DNA of 64,000 nt from Mesorhizobium sp. YM1C-6-2 (lineage in GTDB: Bacteria; Pseudomonadota; Alphaproteobacteria; Rhizobiales; Rhizobiaceae): contig NZ_RCIZ01000001.1 in NCBI RefSeq assembly GCF_003666685.1, positions 806,001-870,000 on the forward strand, given 5' to 3'. Within the stretch, counting starts at the first letter, position 1. Each line of letters begins with the position of its first letter. A program made the position numbers and the translations under genes. Below, in pieces: positions 25,087 through 34,226 of the stretch. The notes below the pieces were generated by a model that searched no databases, was not told the DNA's origin, and was given only the letters and a program-made list of their open reading frames with translations.

Positions 25087-26721
25087 GTGGCAGACAGCTC
25101 GTTTCAGGCCAGGCTTGCGGCGCTCAAGAACCATCACGTGGATGTGCCGAGCGATATGCGCGCAGCCTTTGCCGCCGATCCCGAGCGATTCGAAAAGTTC
25201 TCACTCGCCGACGGCGACCTGCTGCTCGACTGGTCGAAATGCGCGGTGACCGAGAAGACGATGGAGCTGCTCGCCGCGGCGGCCGCGGCCGCCGGTGTCG
25301 AGAAGCGGCGCGAGGCGATGTTTTCCGGCGAGAAGATCAATATTACCGAGAATCGCGCCGTGCTGCACACGGCGCTCCGCCAGCCGAAGGGCGCGAAGGT
25401 GCTGGTCGACGGGCACGATGTCGTGCCTGATGTCCACGCCGTGCTCGACGCGATGCAGAAATTCTCCGACGCGGTGCGCTCCGGCGAGGCCAAGGGGGCG
25501 ACCGGCAAAAAGATCACCGACATCGTCAACATCGGCATCGGCGGCTCCGACCTCGGCCCGGTCATGGCGACGCTGGCGCTGGCGCCGTGGCATGACGGGC
25601 CGCGCGCCCACTACGTGTCCAACATCGACGGCGCGCATATCCACGACACGCTGAAGGGCCTGTCGCCGGAGACGACGCTTTTCATCATCGCGTCGAAGAC
25701 CTTCACCACGGTCGAGACGATGACCAACGCCGAGACTGCCAAGCGCTGGATCGTCTCGAAGCTCGGCGAGGGCGCCGTCGCCAACCATTTCGCTGCCGTC
25801 TCGACCGCGCTCGACCTCGTCGCGAAATTCGGCATCGCGAAGGACCGAGTCTTCGGCTTCTGGGACTGGGTCGGCGGCCGCTATTCGCTGTGGGGCGCCA
25901 TCGGCCTGCCGATCATGATTGCCGTGGGCGCGAAAAACTTCCGCGACTTCCTCGCCGGCGCGCATGAGATGGACGAGCATTTCCGCACCGCGCCGCTGTT
26001 GAAGAACCTGCCGGTGGTCATGGGACTGGTCGGCTACTGGCACCGGGTGGTCTGCGGCTATCCGGCGCGCGCCGTCATCCCTTACGACCAGCGCCTGTCG
26101 CGCTTTCCCGCCTATCTGCAGCAGCTCGACATGGAATCGAACGGCAAGCATGTGACGTTGCAGGGCAGCAAGGCGGCGACGCCGACCGGGCCGCTGGTCT
26201 GGGGCGAGCCCGGCACCAACGGCCAGCACGCTTTCTTCCAGCTCCTGCACCAGGGCACCGACGTTATCCCGATCGAGTTCCTGGCCGCTGCCGTCGGCCA
26301 CGAGCCGGACCTGAAGCACCACCACGACCTCCTGCTCTCCAACGTGCTCGCGCAGTCGGCGGCGCTGATGAAGGGCCGCACGCTGGATGAGGCCAGGAAG
26401 CAGATGCTGGCCAAGGGCATGAAGCCGGAAGACGTCGAGAAGATCGCGCCGCATCGGGTGTTCACCGGCAACCGCCCCTCGGTGACGATCCTCTACAAGT
26501 CGCTCGACCCGAAAACGCTCGGCCGGCTGATCGCGCTTTACGAGCACCGCGTCTTCGTCGAGGGCACGATGTTCGACATCAACTCCTTCGACCAGTGGGG
26601 CGTCGAACTCGGCAAGGAGCTGGCGACCGAACTGCTGCCCGTCGTCGAGGGCAAGGAGGATGTAGCGAGCCACGACGCCTCGACGGCGGGGCTGGTGCAG
26701 CATATTAAGCGTCTGAGCTAG
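25087..26721 (+). CDS. pgi: Glucose-6-phosphate isomerase
   Basis: A 544-residue phosphoglucose isomerase, interconverting glucose 6-phosphate and fructose 6-phosphate in the cytoplasm. Family signatures are present: [17 protein letters not shown] (~155), [18 protein letters not shown] (~258) and [20 protein letters not shown] (~378-397), with a C-terminal lysine region [16 protein letters not shown] 25087 is preferred because GAGGAG precedes it by 6 bases; an ATG 36 bases upstream is in frame but lacks this. A HAD phosphatase gene follows 45 bases later. Confidence 0.93.
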   Translation: MADSSFQARLAALKNHHVDVPSDMRAAFAADPERFEKFSLADGDLLLDWSKCAVTEKTMELLAAAAAAAGVEKRREAMFSGEKINITENRAVLHTALRQPKGAKVLVDGHDVVPDVHAVLDAMQKFSDAVRSGEAKGATGKKITDIVNIGIGGSDLGPVMATLALAPWHDGPRAHYVSNIDGAHIHDTLKGLSPETTLFIIASKTFTTVETMTNAETAKRWIVSKLGEGAVANHFAAVSTALDLVAKFGIAKDRVFGFWDWVGGRYSLWGAIGLPIMIAVGAKNFRDFLAGAHEMDEHFRTAPLLKNLPVVMGLVGYWHRVVCGYPARAVIPYDQRLSRFPAYLQQLDMESNGKHVTLQGSKAATPTGPLVWGEPGTNGQHAFFQLLHQGTDVIPIEFLAAAVGHEPDLKHHHDLLLSNVLAQSAALMKGRTLDEARKQMLAKGMKPEDVEKIAPHRVFTGNRPSVTILYKSLDPKTLGRLIALYEHRVFVEGTMFDINSFDQWGVELGKELATELLPVVEGKEDVASHDASTAGLVQHIKRLS

Positions 26722-26766
26722 GACAGGTGCGGTCGTCGCACCGCATCAATCTCGGGACATTCGAAC

Positions 26767-27477
26767 TTGGCGGAAATAAAAGGCATCCTGTTCGACAAGG
26801 ACGGGACTTTGGTCGACTTTCAGCAGACCTGGTACGCGCTGGCGGACCTGATGGCGTTGCATGCCGCCGACGGCGACCGCACGCGCGCCGACGCGCTGAT
26901 GGTCAAGGCCGGCTACGACTATGACAGGCATTGCTTCCGCGCTGATTCCGTCTTCGCCGCCGGCACCAACGCCGACATCGTGGCGCTCTGGTATCCGTCG
27001 GCCGACGAGGCCCGCCGCAGGGAGATGACAACCTATTTCGACACCTTCACGGCGGAGCAGGGCGCGCTGCAGTCGGTGCCGCTGCCGGGCAGTCAGGAGG
27101 CGATCGCCAGCCTGCATCGCGCCGGCTTCCGGATGGGCGTGGCGACCAACGATTCGACCGGCGGCGCGGAGAAGACGCTCTTGGCGTTGGGCATCGCGCA
27201 GATGTTCGACGCGGCCTACGGCTATGACGCGGTCGCCAACCCGAAGCCGGCGCCCGACACGATCCAGGCTTTCAGCGACCTGACCGGACTGAAGCCCGCC
27301 GAGATCGCCATGGTCGGCGACAACAGGCACGATCTCGAAATGGCCAAGGCCGGCGGTGCCGGGCTCGCAGTCGGCGTGTTGTCGGGCACCGGCACGCGCG
27401 AGTCGCTGGCGCCGCTCGCCGATGTCGTGCTCGACTCGATCGTCGAACTGCCGGGATATCTCAACGGCCGCGGCTGA
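26767..27477 (+). CDS. HAD family hydrolase
   Basis: A 236-residue haloacid-dehalogenase-type phosphatase, class I (helical cap). Motif I is ILFDKDGTLVDF (nucleophile Asp, acid Asp, residues ~8-14), motif II VATNDST (~126), motif III Lys in NPKPAP (~159) and motif IV MVGDNRHDLEMA (~182-193). It is close in layout to phosphoglycolate phosphatases, but the exact sugar phosphate cannot be told. It starts with TTG at 26767. Probably cotranscribed with pgi. Confidence 0.85.
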   Translation: MAEIKGILFDKDGTLVDFQQTWYALADLMALHAADGDRTRADALMVKAGYDYDRHCFRADSVFAAGTNADIVALWYPSADEARRREMTTYFDTFTAEQGALQSVPLPGSQEAIASLHRAGFRMGVATNDSTGGAEKTLLALGIAQMFDAAYGYDAVANPKPAPDTIQAFSDLTGLKPAEIAMVGDNRHDLEMAKAGGAGLAVGVLSGTGTRESLAPLADVVLDSIVELPGYLNGRG

Positions 27478-27492
27478 CCTTCCCCGGCCCGC

Positions 27493-28422
27493 TCACGAGG
27501 TGAACCAGTAGCGGGTCACGTGGAAGAAGAGCGGCGCCGCGAAGGTGAGCGAATCGACACGGTCGAGCACGCCGCCATGCCCTTCGATGATGTAGCCCCA
27601 GTCCTTCGCCTTGAGGTCGCGCTTGATGGCCGAGAGCACGAAGCCGCCGAAGAAGCCGGCGACCACGATGACGGTGCTGACTGCGGCGGCCTGCAGCGGC
27701 GAGAACGGCGTCATCCGGTGGAGCATCGTGCCGACCAGGATGGCCGAGAGGCCGCCGCCGACCAGTCCTTCGATGGTCTTGTTGGGGCTGATGTTGGGCG
27801 AGAAGCGGTGCTTGCCGATCAGCTTGCCCCAGACATACTGGAAGACGTCGCTGAGCTGCACCACGATGATCAGGTAGACGATGAGCAGCGCGCTCGGCAC
27901 GCCGGTGTCGAGCATCAGCAGCGCCGGCGCGTGGCTGATCGCGAAGACCGTCAGCATCAGTCCCCATTGCACCTTGGCGCTGCGCGCCAGGAACTCGTTG
28001 GTGTCGCCCATCAGCGTGGCGACCGCCGGCAAAAGCAGGAAGGCGTAGACCGGGATGAAGATGATGAACATGCCGTACCATTCGATGGCGAGCAGATAAT
28101 AATGGTAGGGCAGCACGACGAAGAAGGAGAGGAAGAGCGCGTAATGGTCGCCGCGCCGCGACGGCGTCAGCGTCCAGAACTCGCGCAGCGCCATGAAGGA
28201 GAGGATGGCGAAGAGGACGACGGTGGCTGTGTGCCCGGCGAGGATGGCGCCGCCGACGACCAGCACCATCACCCACCAGGAGCGGGTGCGGGCATTGAGG
28301 TTGCGCACGGTGGCGATGGATTCGGGTTTCGTCGCCCGGTGTTCGAGCACGGCGCCGACGAGCGAGGCGAGCGCGAGCAGCACGACGATGCCGGCCAGCA
28401 CTCCGAACAGGGTTTCCTTCAC
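27493..28422 (-). CDS. Phosphatidate cytidylyltransferase (CdsA-like)
   Basis: A 309-residue integral membrane protein with about eight hydrophobic segments. It matches the CTP-transferase 1 family: LSDVFQYVWGKLIGKHRFSP (~195-214), NISPNKTIEGLVGG (~215-228), and near the end the CdsA signature variant SAIKRDLKAKDWG followed by GHGGVLDRVDSL (~275-290). It makes CDP-diacylglycerol from phosphatidate and CTP in the inner membrane. Start GTG overlaps the plsC stop (GTGA). Last gene of a three-gene phospholipid operon; it may be a second, specialised CdsA. Confidence 0.85.
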   Translation of the reverse strand: MKETLFGVLAGIVVLLALASLVGAVLEHRATKPESIATVRNLNARTRSWWVMVLVVGGAILAGHTATVVLFAILSFMALREFWTLTPSRRGDHYALFLSFFVVLPYHYYLLAIEWYGMFIIFIPVYAFLLLPAVATLMGDTNEFLARSAKVQWGLMLTVFAISHAPALLMLDTGVPSALLIVYLIIVVQLSDVFQYVWGKLIGKHRFSPNISPNKTIEGLVGGGLSAILVGTMLHRMTPFSPLQAAAVSTVIVVAGFFGGFVLSAIKRDLKAKDWGYIIEGHGGVLDRVDSLTFAAPLFFHVTRYWFTS

Positions 28423-29102
28423 GGGCGCACCGCCTGGCTGTTGTCCACGGGGGCTGCCGGGACGGGACGCGTCACGTCGAGCGCCAGCACTGCCGCGCGG
28501 GCGCGGCCGAGGAAGGCCGCCTTCTCCTCGCCGGGCTGGAGGCGCAGCGGCGCGCCGAAGCGCGCCGTGCAGGTGATGGGCACAGGCAGCATGCTGCCCT
28601 TGGGCAATATCCGCCTGAGATTGTCGAGATAGACCGGAACCAGCTCGATGTCGGGGAAGCGCTGGGCGAGGCGGAAGATGCCCGAGCGAAACTCGGCGAC
28701 CTCGTCGCCCTCCGCGCGTGTGCCTTCCGGGAAGATGAGGATCGACTGGCCGCGTTCGAGCAGGCGTTCCACCGGCTCCAGCGGATTGGTGCCGGGCTCG
28801 GGCTTGCGGTCGATCAGCACCGCGCGGACGATCGTCTCGGCGATGAAGCGGTGGACCTTCGTCTTGCCCCAATAGTCGCGCGCGGCGACGGGATGGGTGC
28901 GGCGGCGCACCTGCCAGGGCAGGGCGGCCATGACGGCGACGGTGTCGACATGGCTGCCATGGTTGGCGAAATAGATGCGGCGGGTCGGCTTCGGCGTGCA
29001 GCCCAGCCATTCGCTGCGCGCGCCGACGGCGATGCGCACCAGCGCGATCAGGAAGCGCCTGAAGAATACGGCCGCTTCGGTTTTTGCGGTCGCGACGTTC
29101 AT
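28419..29102 (-). CDS. 1-acyl-glycerol-3-phosphate acyltransferase (PlsC-like)
   Basis: A 227-residue PlsC-domain acyltransferase. The catalytic block FANHGSHVDTVAVMAALP (HxxxxD variant, ~residue 48) and the substrate loop ILIFPEGTRAEGDE (~140-153) are clear. It would acylate lysophosphatidate or a related lysolipid at the membrane. It overlaps both neighbours by 4 bases (ATGA with the CDP-alcohol phosphatidyltransferase, GTGA with the cdsA-like gene), so the three are translationally coupled and their products act in one short pathway. Confidence 0.85.
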   Translation of the reverse strand: MNVATAKTEAAVFFRRFLIALVRIAVGARSEWLGCTPKPTRRIYFANHGSHVDTVAVMAALPWQVRRRTHPVAARDYWGKTKVHRFIAETIVRAVLIDRKPEPGTNPLEPVERLLERGQSILIFPEGTRAEGDEVAEFRSGIFRLAQRFPDIELVPVYLDNLRRILPKGSMLPVPITCTARFGAPLRLQPGEEKAAFLGRARAAVLALDVTRPVPAAPVDNSQAVRP

Positions 29103-29734
29103 GGCGTCTTCTGCTCGAGCTTGCGGGCGATGGCCACCGTGCGGGTGACGCAGGTGACCAGCGAGCCGGCGGCGATGACAGCGGCAGTGACGGCCAGAGG
29201 CCACAGGGACGCGGTGAAGAACGAGAGAACCGCCTGGGCGACGAGGCCTGCCGTGAGCGCCGCCATGCGCCGCTGCTTGGCCATGACGCCGCTGAAATCC
29301 TGCGGGAGGCCGAGCGAGCCGCCGAAGACCCGGACATAGGCGGTGAGCGCCGCGAGCAGCGCACAGGCCCAGCCGAGCCAGGGCAGGCCGGCGGCATAGC
29401 CCAGCGGCACCAGGAAGAGCGTGTCGGCGATGCGGTCGGGGAACTCGTTGTAGAGCGCGCCGACGGCCGACTTGCGGCCGCCTTCGATCGCCACCATGCC
29501 GTCCAGCAGGTTGCAGACGAGGCGAAGCTGGACGCAGAGGGCGGCGCCGAGCAGGGCCAGCCAATGATCGGGATGGAGGATGAGCGCCCCGCCGATCGCG
29601 GCAAACAGGACCGACGTCACCGAGATCGCATTGGGCGTCACGCCCGAGCGCGCCAGCCACGCCGAGAGCGCCACCGCCCACCCGGACGACCGCGCCGCGA
29701 TCGGGCGGCGCGCGGTTTCTTCTTGCAGCGGCAT
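29099..29734 (-). CDS. CDP-alcohol phosphatidyltransferase family protein with altered motif
   Basis: A 211-residue membrane protein of the CDP-alcohol phosphatidyltransferase class, which swaps CMP of a CDP-alcohol for another alcohol. The usual signature is DG-x2-AR-x8-G-x3-D-x3-D. Here it reads DGMVAIEGGRKSAVG followed by ALYNEFPDRIAD: the Asp-Gly pair and the final Asp-x3-Asp pair are present, but the Ala-Arg is Ala-Ile and the spacing to the last two aspartates is four residues longer. ATG 29734 follows GAGGGG. First gene of the operon with the plsC-like and cdsA-like genes. The product lipid cannot be predicted. Confidence 0.8.
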   Translation of the reverse strand: MPLQEETARRPIAARSSGWAVALSAWLARSGVTPNAISVTSVLFAAIGGALILHPDHWLALLGAALCVQLRLVCNLLDGMVAIEGGRKSAVGALYNEFPDRIADTLFLVPLGYAAGLPWLGWACALLAALTAYVRVFGGSLGLPQDFSGVMAKQRRMAALTAGLVAQAVLSFFTASLWPLAVTAAVIAAGSLVTCVTRTVAIARKLEQKTP

Positions 29735-29810
29735 CGACACCCCTCGCCAACGCAGGCTTACTATATTGAAGGGCCGCACCGGAGCAAGCAGGCGAGGCCG
29801 CGCCAGTGCC

Positions 29811-30362
29811 TCACAACATGCCTGGCCGGAACTGCGATCTGCGGTGGATGATCTTGCCCGACACCATGAACACGCCGTCGCCGGTATAGTGCAGCGTCTC
29901 AGGGTGCTTCGGCGACTTGGCGACATGCGCCTTCACCACCTCGAAAATGAAGAGATTGTACTTGTCGACCAGCGCGTCGTCGTGGATGCGGCACTCGAAG
30001 CTGGCGTGGCACTCGCTGATTAGCGGCGCATCGACCTTGGCGGCCGTCTGTGCGGTCAGGCCGAATTCCTCGAACTTGTCGATCTCGGCGCCCGACGAAT
30101 TGCCGATGGCGATGACCTCGTCGGTCAGCTTCGTCGTCGGCAGGTTGATGACGCATTCGCCGCTCTTGCGGATCATCTCGTGGCTGTGGTTGCCGCCGGA
30201 GATCAGGCAGCCGAGCAGCGAGGGCATGAATTCCATGACCATGTGCCAGCCCATGGTCATGATGTTGTTCCTGCCGCCCCACCGCGATGAGACCAGCACG
30301 ATCGGGCCGGGCTCCAGATATTGGCGCACGCGCTCGACCGGGAAGTCTTCTTTTCTGGGCAT
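29811..30362 (-). CDS. Flavin reductase family protein
   Basis: A 183-residue flavin-reductase-like, FMN-binding split-barrel protein. Characteristic text: PIVLVSSRWGGRNNIMTMGW (~23-42), SGGNHSHEMIRKSGECVINL (~59-78) and FECRIHDDALVDKYNLFIFE. Such proteins bind FMN and reduce flavins or act on metals and quinones. ATG 30362 is preferred because GGAG lies just upstream; the open frame extends to 30392. It stands between the lipid operon and fadD on the same strand, with 64 and 76 base gaps, and could belong to either transcription unit. Confidence 0.82.
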   Translation of the reverse strand: MPRKEDFPVERVRQYLEPGPIVLVSSRWGGRNNIMTMGWHMVMEFMPSLLGCLISGGNHSHEMIRKSGECVINLPTTKLTDEVIAIGNSSGAEIDKFEEFGLTAQTAAKVDAPLISECHASFECRIHDDALVDKYNLFIFEVVKAHVAKSPKHPETLHYTGDGVFMVSGKIIHRRSQFRPGML

Positions 30363-30426
30363 TGCTACTCCGCTGGGCAGGTTCGCTCCCATGAACCTGC
30401 CGCGGCGAACCCTCTTTTCAAGCCCG

Positions 30427-32181
30427 CTATCCCCTCAGCTCCCGACGCAGGATCTTGCCCACCGGCGTCTTCGGCAGTTCGGTGCGGAACTCGATATGCC
30501 TGGGGCGCTTGTAGCCGGTGAAGTTCTCGCGGCAGTAGGCCATCAGGTCCTCGCTCGTGAGATTGGGGTCCTTGCGCACCACGAAGATTTTCGGGACCTC
30601 TCCGGAATTCTCGTCGGGCACGCCGATTGCCGCCACCTCGAGCACGCCGGGATGCAGCGCCACGACCTCCTCCAGCTCATTCGGATAGACGTTGAAGCCG
30701 GAGACCAGGATCATGTCCTTCTTGCGGTCGACGATCTTGGTGTAGCCGCGCTCGTCCATGAAGCCCATGTCGCCGGACTTGAAGAAACCGTCCGCCGTCA
30801 TGACCTTGGCGGTCTCTTCCGGGCGCTGCCAGTAGCCGACCATCACCTGCGGCCCACGGATGCAGATTTCGCCGACCTCGCCGAGCGGCATCGGGTTGCC
30901 ATCGTCGTCGCGGATCGAGATGTCGGTCGACGGCAGCGGCAGGCCGATCGTGCCGGTGAACTCGGAGCCGCTCACCCTGTTGGCGGTCGCCACCGGCGAT
31001 GTCTCGGAGAGCCCGTAGCCTTCCGTGATGTTGTTGCCGGTCAGCTTCCGCCAGCGGTCGGCTACGCCCTTCTGGATCGCCATGCCGCCGCCGAGCGACA
31101 GCACCAGATGGCTGAAATCGAGTTTTCTGAAATCCTCGTTGTTGAGCAGCGCGTTGAACAGCGTGTTGAGGCCCGGGAAGATGTTGAACTTGTACTTCGC
31201 GAGTTCCTTCACGAATCCCGGAATGTCGCGCGGGTTGGGGATGAGCACGTTGAGCGCGCCCTGCTGCATGCCCATCATCGCGTTCACCGTCAGCGCGAAG
31301 ATGTGATAGAGCGGCAGCGCGCAGACGAAGACTTGGTTCTCCGGCTTCGGCCTCGCCGTATAGGCATCCTCCACCCAGACGCTGAGCTGCTCGACATTGG
31401 CGAGCACGTTGCGGTGGGTGAGCGTCGCCCCTTTCGAGATGCCGGTCGTGCCGCCGGTATATTGCAGGAAGGCCACCGCCTCGGCGTCGACAGGCACCGG
31501 GCTGAGTTGGCGCGCCGCGCCGTCCTTCAGCGCCGCGTTGAAGGCGACATGGCCGGGCAGCGACCAGGCCGGCACCAGCTTCTTCACCCGCCTGACCACC
31601 AGATTGACGAGCAGGCCCTTGAGGCCGAGCATGTCGCCCATGGTCGCGACGACGACGTGCTTGACCGGGGTCTTGGCGATCACCGTCTGCAGGGTCTTGG
31701 CGAAGTTCTCCAGGATGACGATCGCCTCGGCGCCGGAATCCTTGAGCTGGTGCTCCAGTTCGCGCGGCGTGTAGAGCGGATTGACGTTCACCACGGTGTA
31801 CCCGGCCCGCAGCGTGCCCATCATGACGACGGGATATTGCAGCACGTTGGGCATCATGATCGCCACGCGAGCGCCTTTGGCGAGCCCCTTCGCCTGCAGC
31901 CAGGCTCCGAACGCCGCCGAATACCGCTCGAGTTCGCCGAAGCTGATCGATTTGCCCATGCAGGCGAAGGCAGGACGGTCCGCATGCTGCTTGCAGATGC
32001 CGGCCAGGAAGTCGCCGATCGAGCCCGCCGGAGGGGTGATCTCGGCCGGTACGTTGGCCGGATAGCTTTTCAGCCAGGGCTTGCCGGGATGGGGGGCTGG
32101 CGCGCCCGCCGAAGCCTGCGCCTTGCCAGCCTCGGGCTCGCCTGCGTCCTTGCCGGCGCCCATGCTTGTCGTTTCCGCCAA
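30427..32181 (-). CDS. fadD: Long-chain fatty acid--CoA ligase
   Basis: A 584-residue AMP-forming acyl-CoA synthetase of FadD length. Visible motifs: P-loop-like AFLQYTGGTTGISKGATLTH, the linker GYGLSETSPV, and SGDMGFMDERGYTKIVDRKKD with the catalytic Lys region PVGKILRREL at the very end. It activates fatty acids to acyl-CoA at the inner membrane for beta-oxidation. The start is a TTG at 32181 preceded by GGAGGAG at 5 bases; an ATG six codons later (32163) is the alternative. It is codirectional with the flavin reductase gene. Confidence 0.9.
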   Translation of the reverse strand: MAETTSMGAGKDAGEPEAGKAQASAGAPAPHPGKPWLKSYPANVPAEITPPAGSIGDFLAGICKQHADRPAFACMGKSISFGELERYSAAFGAWLQAKGLAKGARVAIMMPNVLQYPVVMMGTLRAGYTVVNVNPLYTPRELEHQLKDSGAEAIVILENFAKTLQTVIAKTPVKHVVVATMGDMLGLKGLLVNLVVRRVKKLVPAWSLPGHVAFNAALKDGAARQLSPVPVDAEAVAFLQYTGGTTGISKGATLTHRNVLANVEQLSVWVEDAYTARPKPENQVFVCALPLYHIFALTVNAMMGMQQGALNVLIPNPRDIPGFVKELAKYKFNIFPGLNTLFNALLNNEDFRKLDFSHLVLSLGGGMAIQKGVADRWRKLTGNNITEGYGLSETSPVATANRVSGSEFTGTIGLPLPSTDISIRDDDGNPMPLGEVGEICIRGPQVMVGYWQRPEETAKVMTADGFFKSGDMGFMDERGYTKIVDRKKDMILVSGFNVYPNELEEVVALHPGVLEVAAIGVPDENSGEVPKIFVVRKDPNLTSEDLMAYCRENFTGYKRPRHIEFRTELPKTPVGKILRRELRG

Positions 32182-32516
32182 TTGCTCCTCCCTCGCGGTT
32201 TCCGCATTGGCCGCCCGGGCGCCGGTTCCCTGTGTTTTCCGGCCAGCTCCGGGAGGATTCCGGAAACGGCTGCTTCCACTATGTATGGCTATGGGCATCG
32301 GACAAGCAAGTCTCGCCGGGAAAGGCTTGCGACAAAGGAATGTGATCGGCCTGCGTGCGACGAAAAGCGAATTTCGACCGCGAAACAACGGGTTTAGAGA
32401 AAATTTTTCTGTTGACCGTGCGGCATCGGGCGGGGAGTTCCAATAGTGGCGAAAGGATGATTATATGCGCGCTTTCCGGCCTAACGGGGCTTGGAACAAA
32501 GATCAGGGAGACCTTA
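32182..32516. other. Divergent intergenic region fadD / dppA (335 bases)
   Basis: Separates the divergent fadD and dppA genes. An AT-rich palindrome AGAAAA-T-TTTTCT lies at 32398-32410, directly followed by TTGACC (32412-32417), a fair -35 hexamer for dppA, but no good -10 at 17 bases. A 7-bp repeat (TTTCCGG / CCGGAAA) lies near 32240-32266. AGGGAG at 32505-32510 is the dppA ribosome-binding site. No small gene is supported. Confidence 0.35.
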
Positions 32517-34112
32517 ATGTTCAAGAAAACCACTTTTGCGGCCGCGTTGCTGGCCGCAACCGTGATGAGTGGTATGGCGAGCGCAAAAACGTTCGTCTAT
32601 TGCTCTGAAGCTTCGCCGGAGGGTTTCGACCCCGGCCTTTACACTGGTGGCAACACGTTCGACGCGACCGCCCACCCGATCTTCAACCGTCTTCTGGAAT
32701 TCAAGAAAGGCACGACCGAAGTCGAGCCCGGCCTGGCTGAAAGCTACGAGGTTTCCGACGACGGTCTGCAGTATACCTTCAAGCTTCGTCCGGGTGTGAA
32801 GTTCCACACCACCGAATACTTCACGCCGACCCGCGACCTCAACGCCGACGACGTGATCTTCTCCTACGAGCGCCAGTGGAAGGCGGACAATCCCTGGAAC
32901 AAATATGTCGAAGGCGGCTCCTGGGAATATTTCGCTGGCATGGGCTTCCCTGACCTGCTGCAGTCGATCGAGAAGGTCGACGACCTGACGGTGAAGTTCA
33001 CGCTGAAGCGCAAGGAAGCGCCGTTCCTCGCCAACGTCGCGATGCCCTTCGCCTCGATCGTCTCGAAGGAATATGCCGACAAGCTGCAGGCCGACGGCAA
33101 GATGAACCAGATGAACCAGCTGCCGGTCGGCACCGGCCCGTTCACCTTCGTCGGCTACCAGCAGGACGCGGTGATCCGCTACAAGAAGAACGCCGAATAT
33201 TGGGGCGAGGCTCCGAAGATCGACGATCTCGTCTTCGCCATCACCACCGACGCCTCGGTGCGCTACCAGAAGCTCAAGGCCAACGAGTGCCAGCTGATCC
33301 CCTATCCGAACGCGGCCGACGTGGCGGCGATCAAGGCGGATCCCAACCTCAAGGTTTCCGAGCAGGAAGGCCTGAACGTCGCCTACCTCGCCTACAACAC
33401 GCTGACGCCGCCCTTCGACAAGGTCGAGGTGCGCAAGGCGCTGAACCAGGCGATCAACAAGCAGGCGATCGTCGACTCGGTGTTCCAGGGCGCCGCGACG
33501 GTGGCCAAGAACCCGATCCCGCCGACTATGTGGTCCTATAACGACGCGGTCGAGGACGATAAGTACGATCCGGAGGCGGCCAAGGCTGCTCTCGAAGCCG
33601 CCGGCGTCAAGGATCTCCAGATGAAGATCTGGGCGATGCCGGTCGCGCGCCCCTACATGCTGAACGCCCGCCGCGCGGCGGAGCTGATCCAGTCCGACTT
33701 CGAAAAGGTCGGCGTCAAGGTCGAGATCGTCTCCATGGACTGGGGTGAGTATCTCGAGAAGTCGAGCGCCAAGGACCGCGACGGCGCCGTGATCCTCGGC
33801 TGGACCGGCGACAACGGCGATCCGGACAACTTCCTCGACACGCTGCTCGGCTGCGACGCCGTCGGCGGCAACAACCGCGCCCAGTGGTGCAACCAGGAGT
33901 TCGACGACCTCGTCACCAAGGCGAAGGAAGCGAGCGACCAGGCCGAGCGCACCAAGCTCTACGAAGAGGCGCAGGTCGTCTTCAAGCGCGAGGCGCCGTG
34001 GGCCACCCTCGACCATTCGCTGGCGATCGTGCCGATGCGCAAGAACGTCGAGGGCTTCGTGCAGAGCCCGCTCGGCGACTTCACCTTCGCGACCGTCGAC
34101 ATCGTCGAGTGA
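32517..34112 (+). CDS. dppA: Dipeptide ABC transporter periplasmic binding protein
   Basis: A 531-residue exported solute-binding protein of SBP family 5. Signal peptide MFKKTTFAAALL...GMASA, then KTFVYCSEASPEGFDPGLYT, which is close to the mature start of E. coli DppA; VEPGLAESYEVSDDGLQYTF and LNADDVIFSYERQ continue the family pattern. It delivers dipeptides (possibly also haem precursors, as DppA does) to the DppBC pore. ATG 32517 has AGGGAG 6 bases upstream; the open frame reaches back to 32355 but the signal peptide fixes the start. Separated from the permease genes by an intrinsic terminator, which would favour excess binding protein. Confidence 0.92.
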   Translation: MFKKTTFAAALLAATVMSGMASAKTFVYCSEASPEGFDPGLYTGGNTFDATAHPIFNRLLEFKKGTTEVEPGLAESYEVSDDGLQYTFKLRPGVKFHTTEYFTPTRDLNADDVIFSYERQWKADNPWNKYVEGGSWEYFAGMGFPDLLQSIEKVDDLTVKFTLKRKEAPFLANVAMPFASIVSKEYADKLQADGKMNQMNQLPVGTGPFTFVGYQQDAVIRYKKNAEYWGEAPKIDDLVFAITTDASVRYQKLKANECQLIPYPNAADVAAIKADPNLKVSEQEGLNVAYLAYNTLTPPFDKVEVRKALNQAINKQAIVDSVFQGAATVAKNPIPPTMWSYNDAVEDDKYDPEAAKAALEAAGVKDLQMKIWAMPVARPYMLNARRAAELIQSDFEKVGVKVEIVSMDWGEYLEKSSAKDRDGAVILGWTGDNGDPDNFLDTLLGCDAVGGNNRAQWCNQEFDDLVTKAKEASDQAERTKLYEEAQVVFKREAPWATLDHSLAIVPMRKNVEGFVQSPLGDFTFATVDIVE

Positions 34113-34132
34113 TGGTCGTCGGATAGACGGGA

Positions 34133-34161
34133 GGGGCGTTCGCTGCGCGAACGCCCCTTTT
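34133..34161 (+). terminator. Intrinsic terminator between dppA and dppB
   Basis: Perfect 11-bp stem GGGGCGTTCGC / GCGAACGCCCC with a 3-base loop, followed by TTTT. It lies 20 bases after dppA and 65 bases before dppB. In binding-protein operons such a structure lets most transcripts end after the binding protein, with partial read-through into the permease and ATPase genes. Confidence 0.9.
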
Positions 34162-34226
34162 CGTTATAGTTTCTTGGTCCGGCCGGCGTGACGTCGGCCT
34201 CCGCAGATGCGGTTCTGGGGCTCTCT

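Noticed and set aside
28419-29750. A fused phosphatidyltransferase-acyltransferase protein
   Set aside because: The upstream part of this frame is a shadow of the separate CDP-alcohol phosphatidyltransferase gene; PlsC has its own ATG at 29102 within an ATGA overlap.
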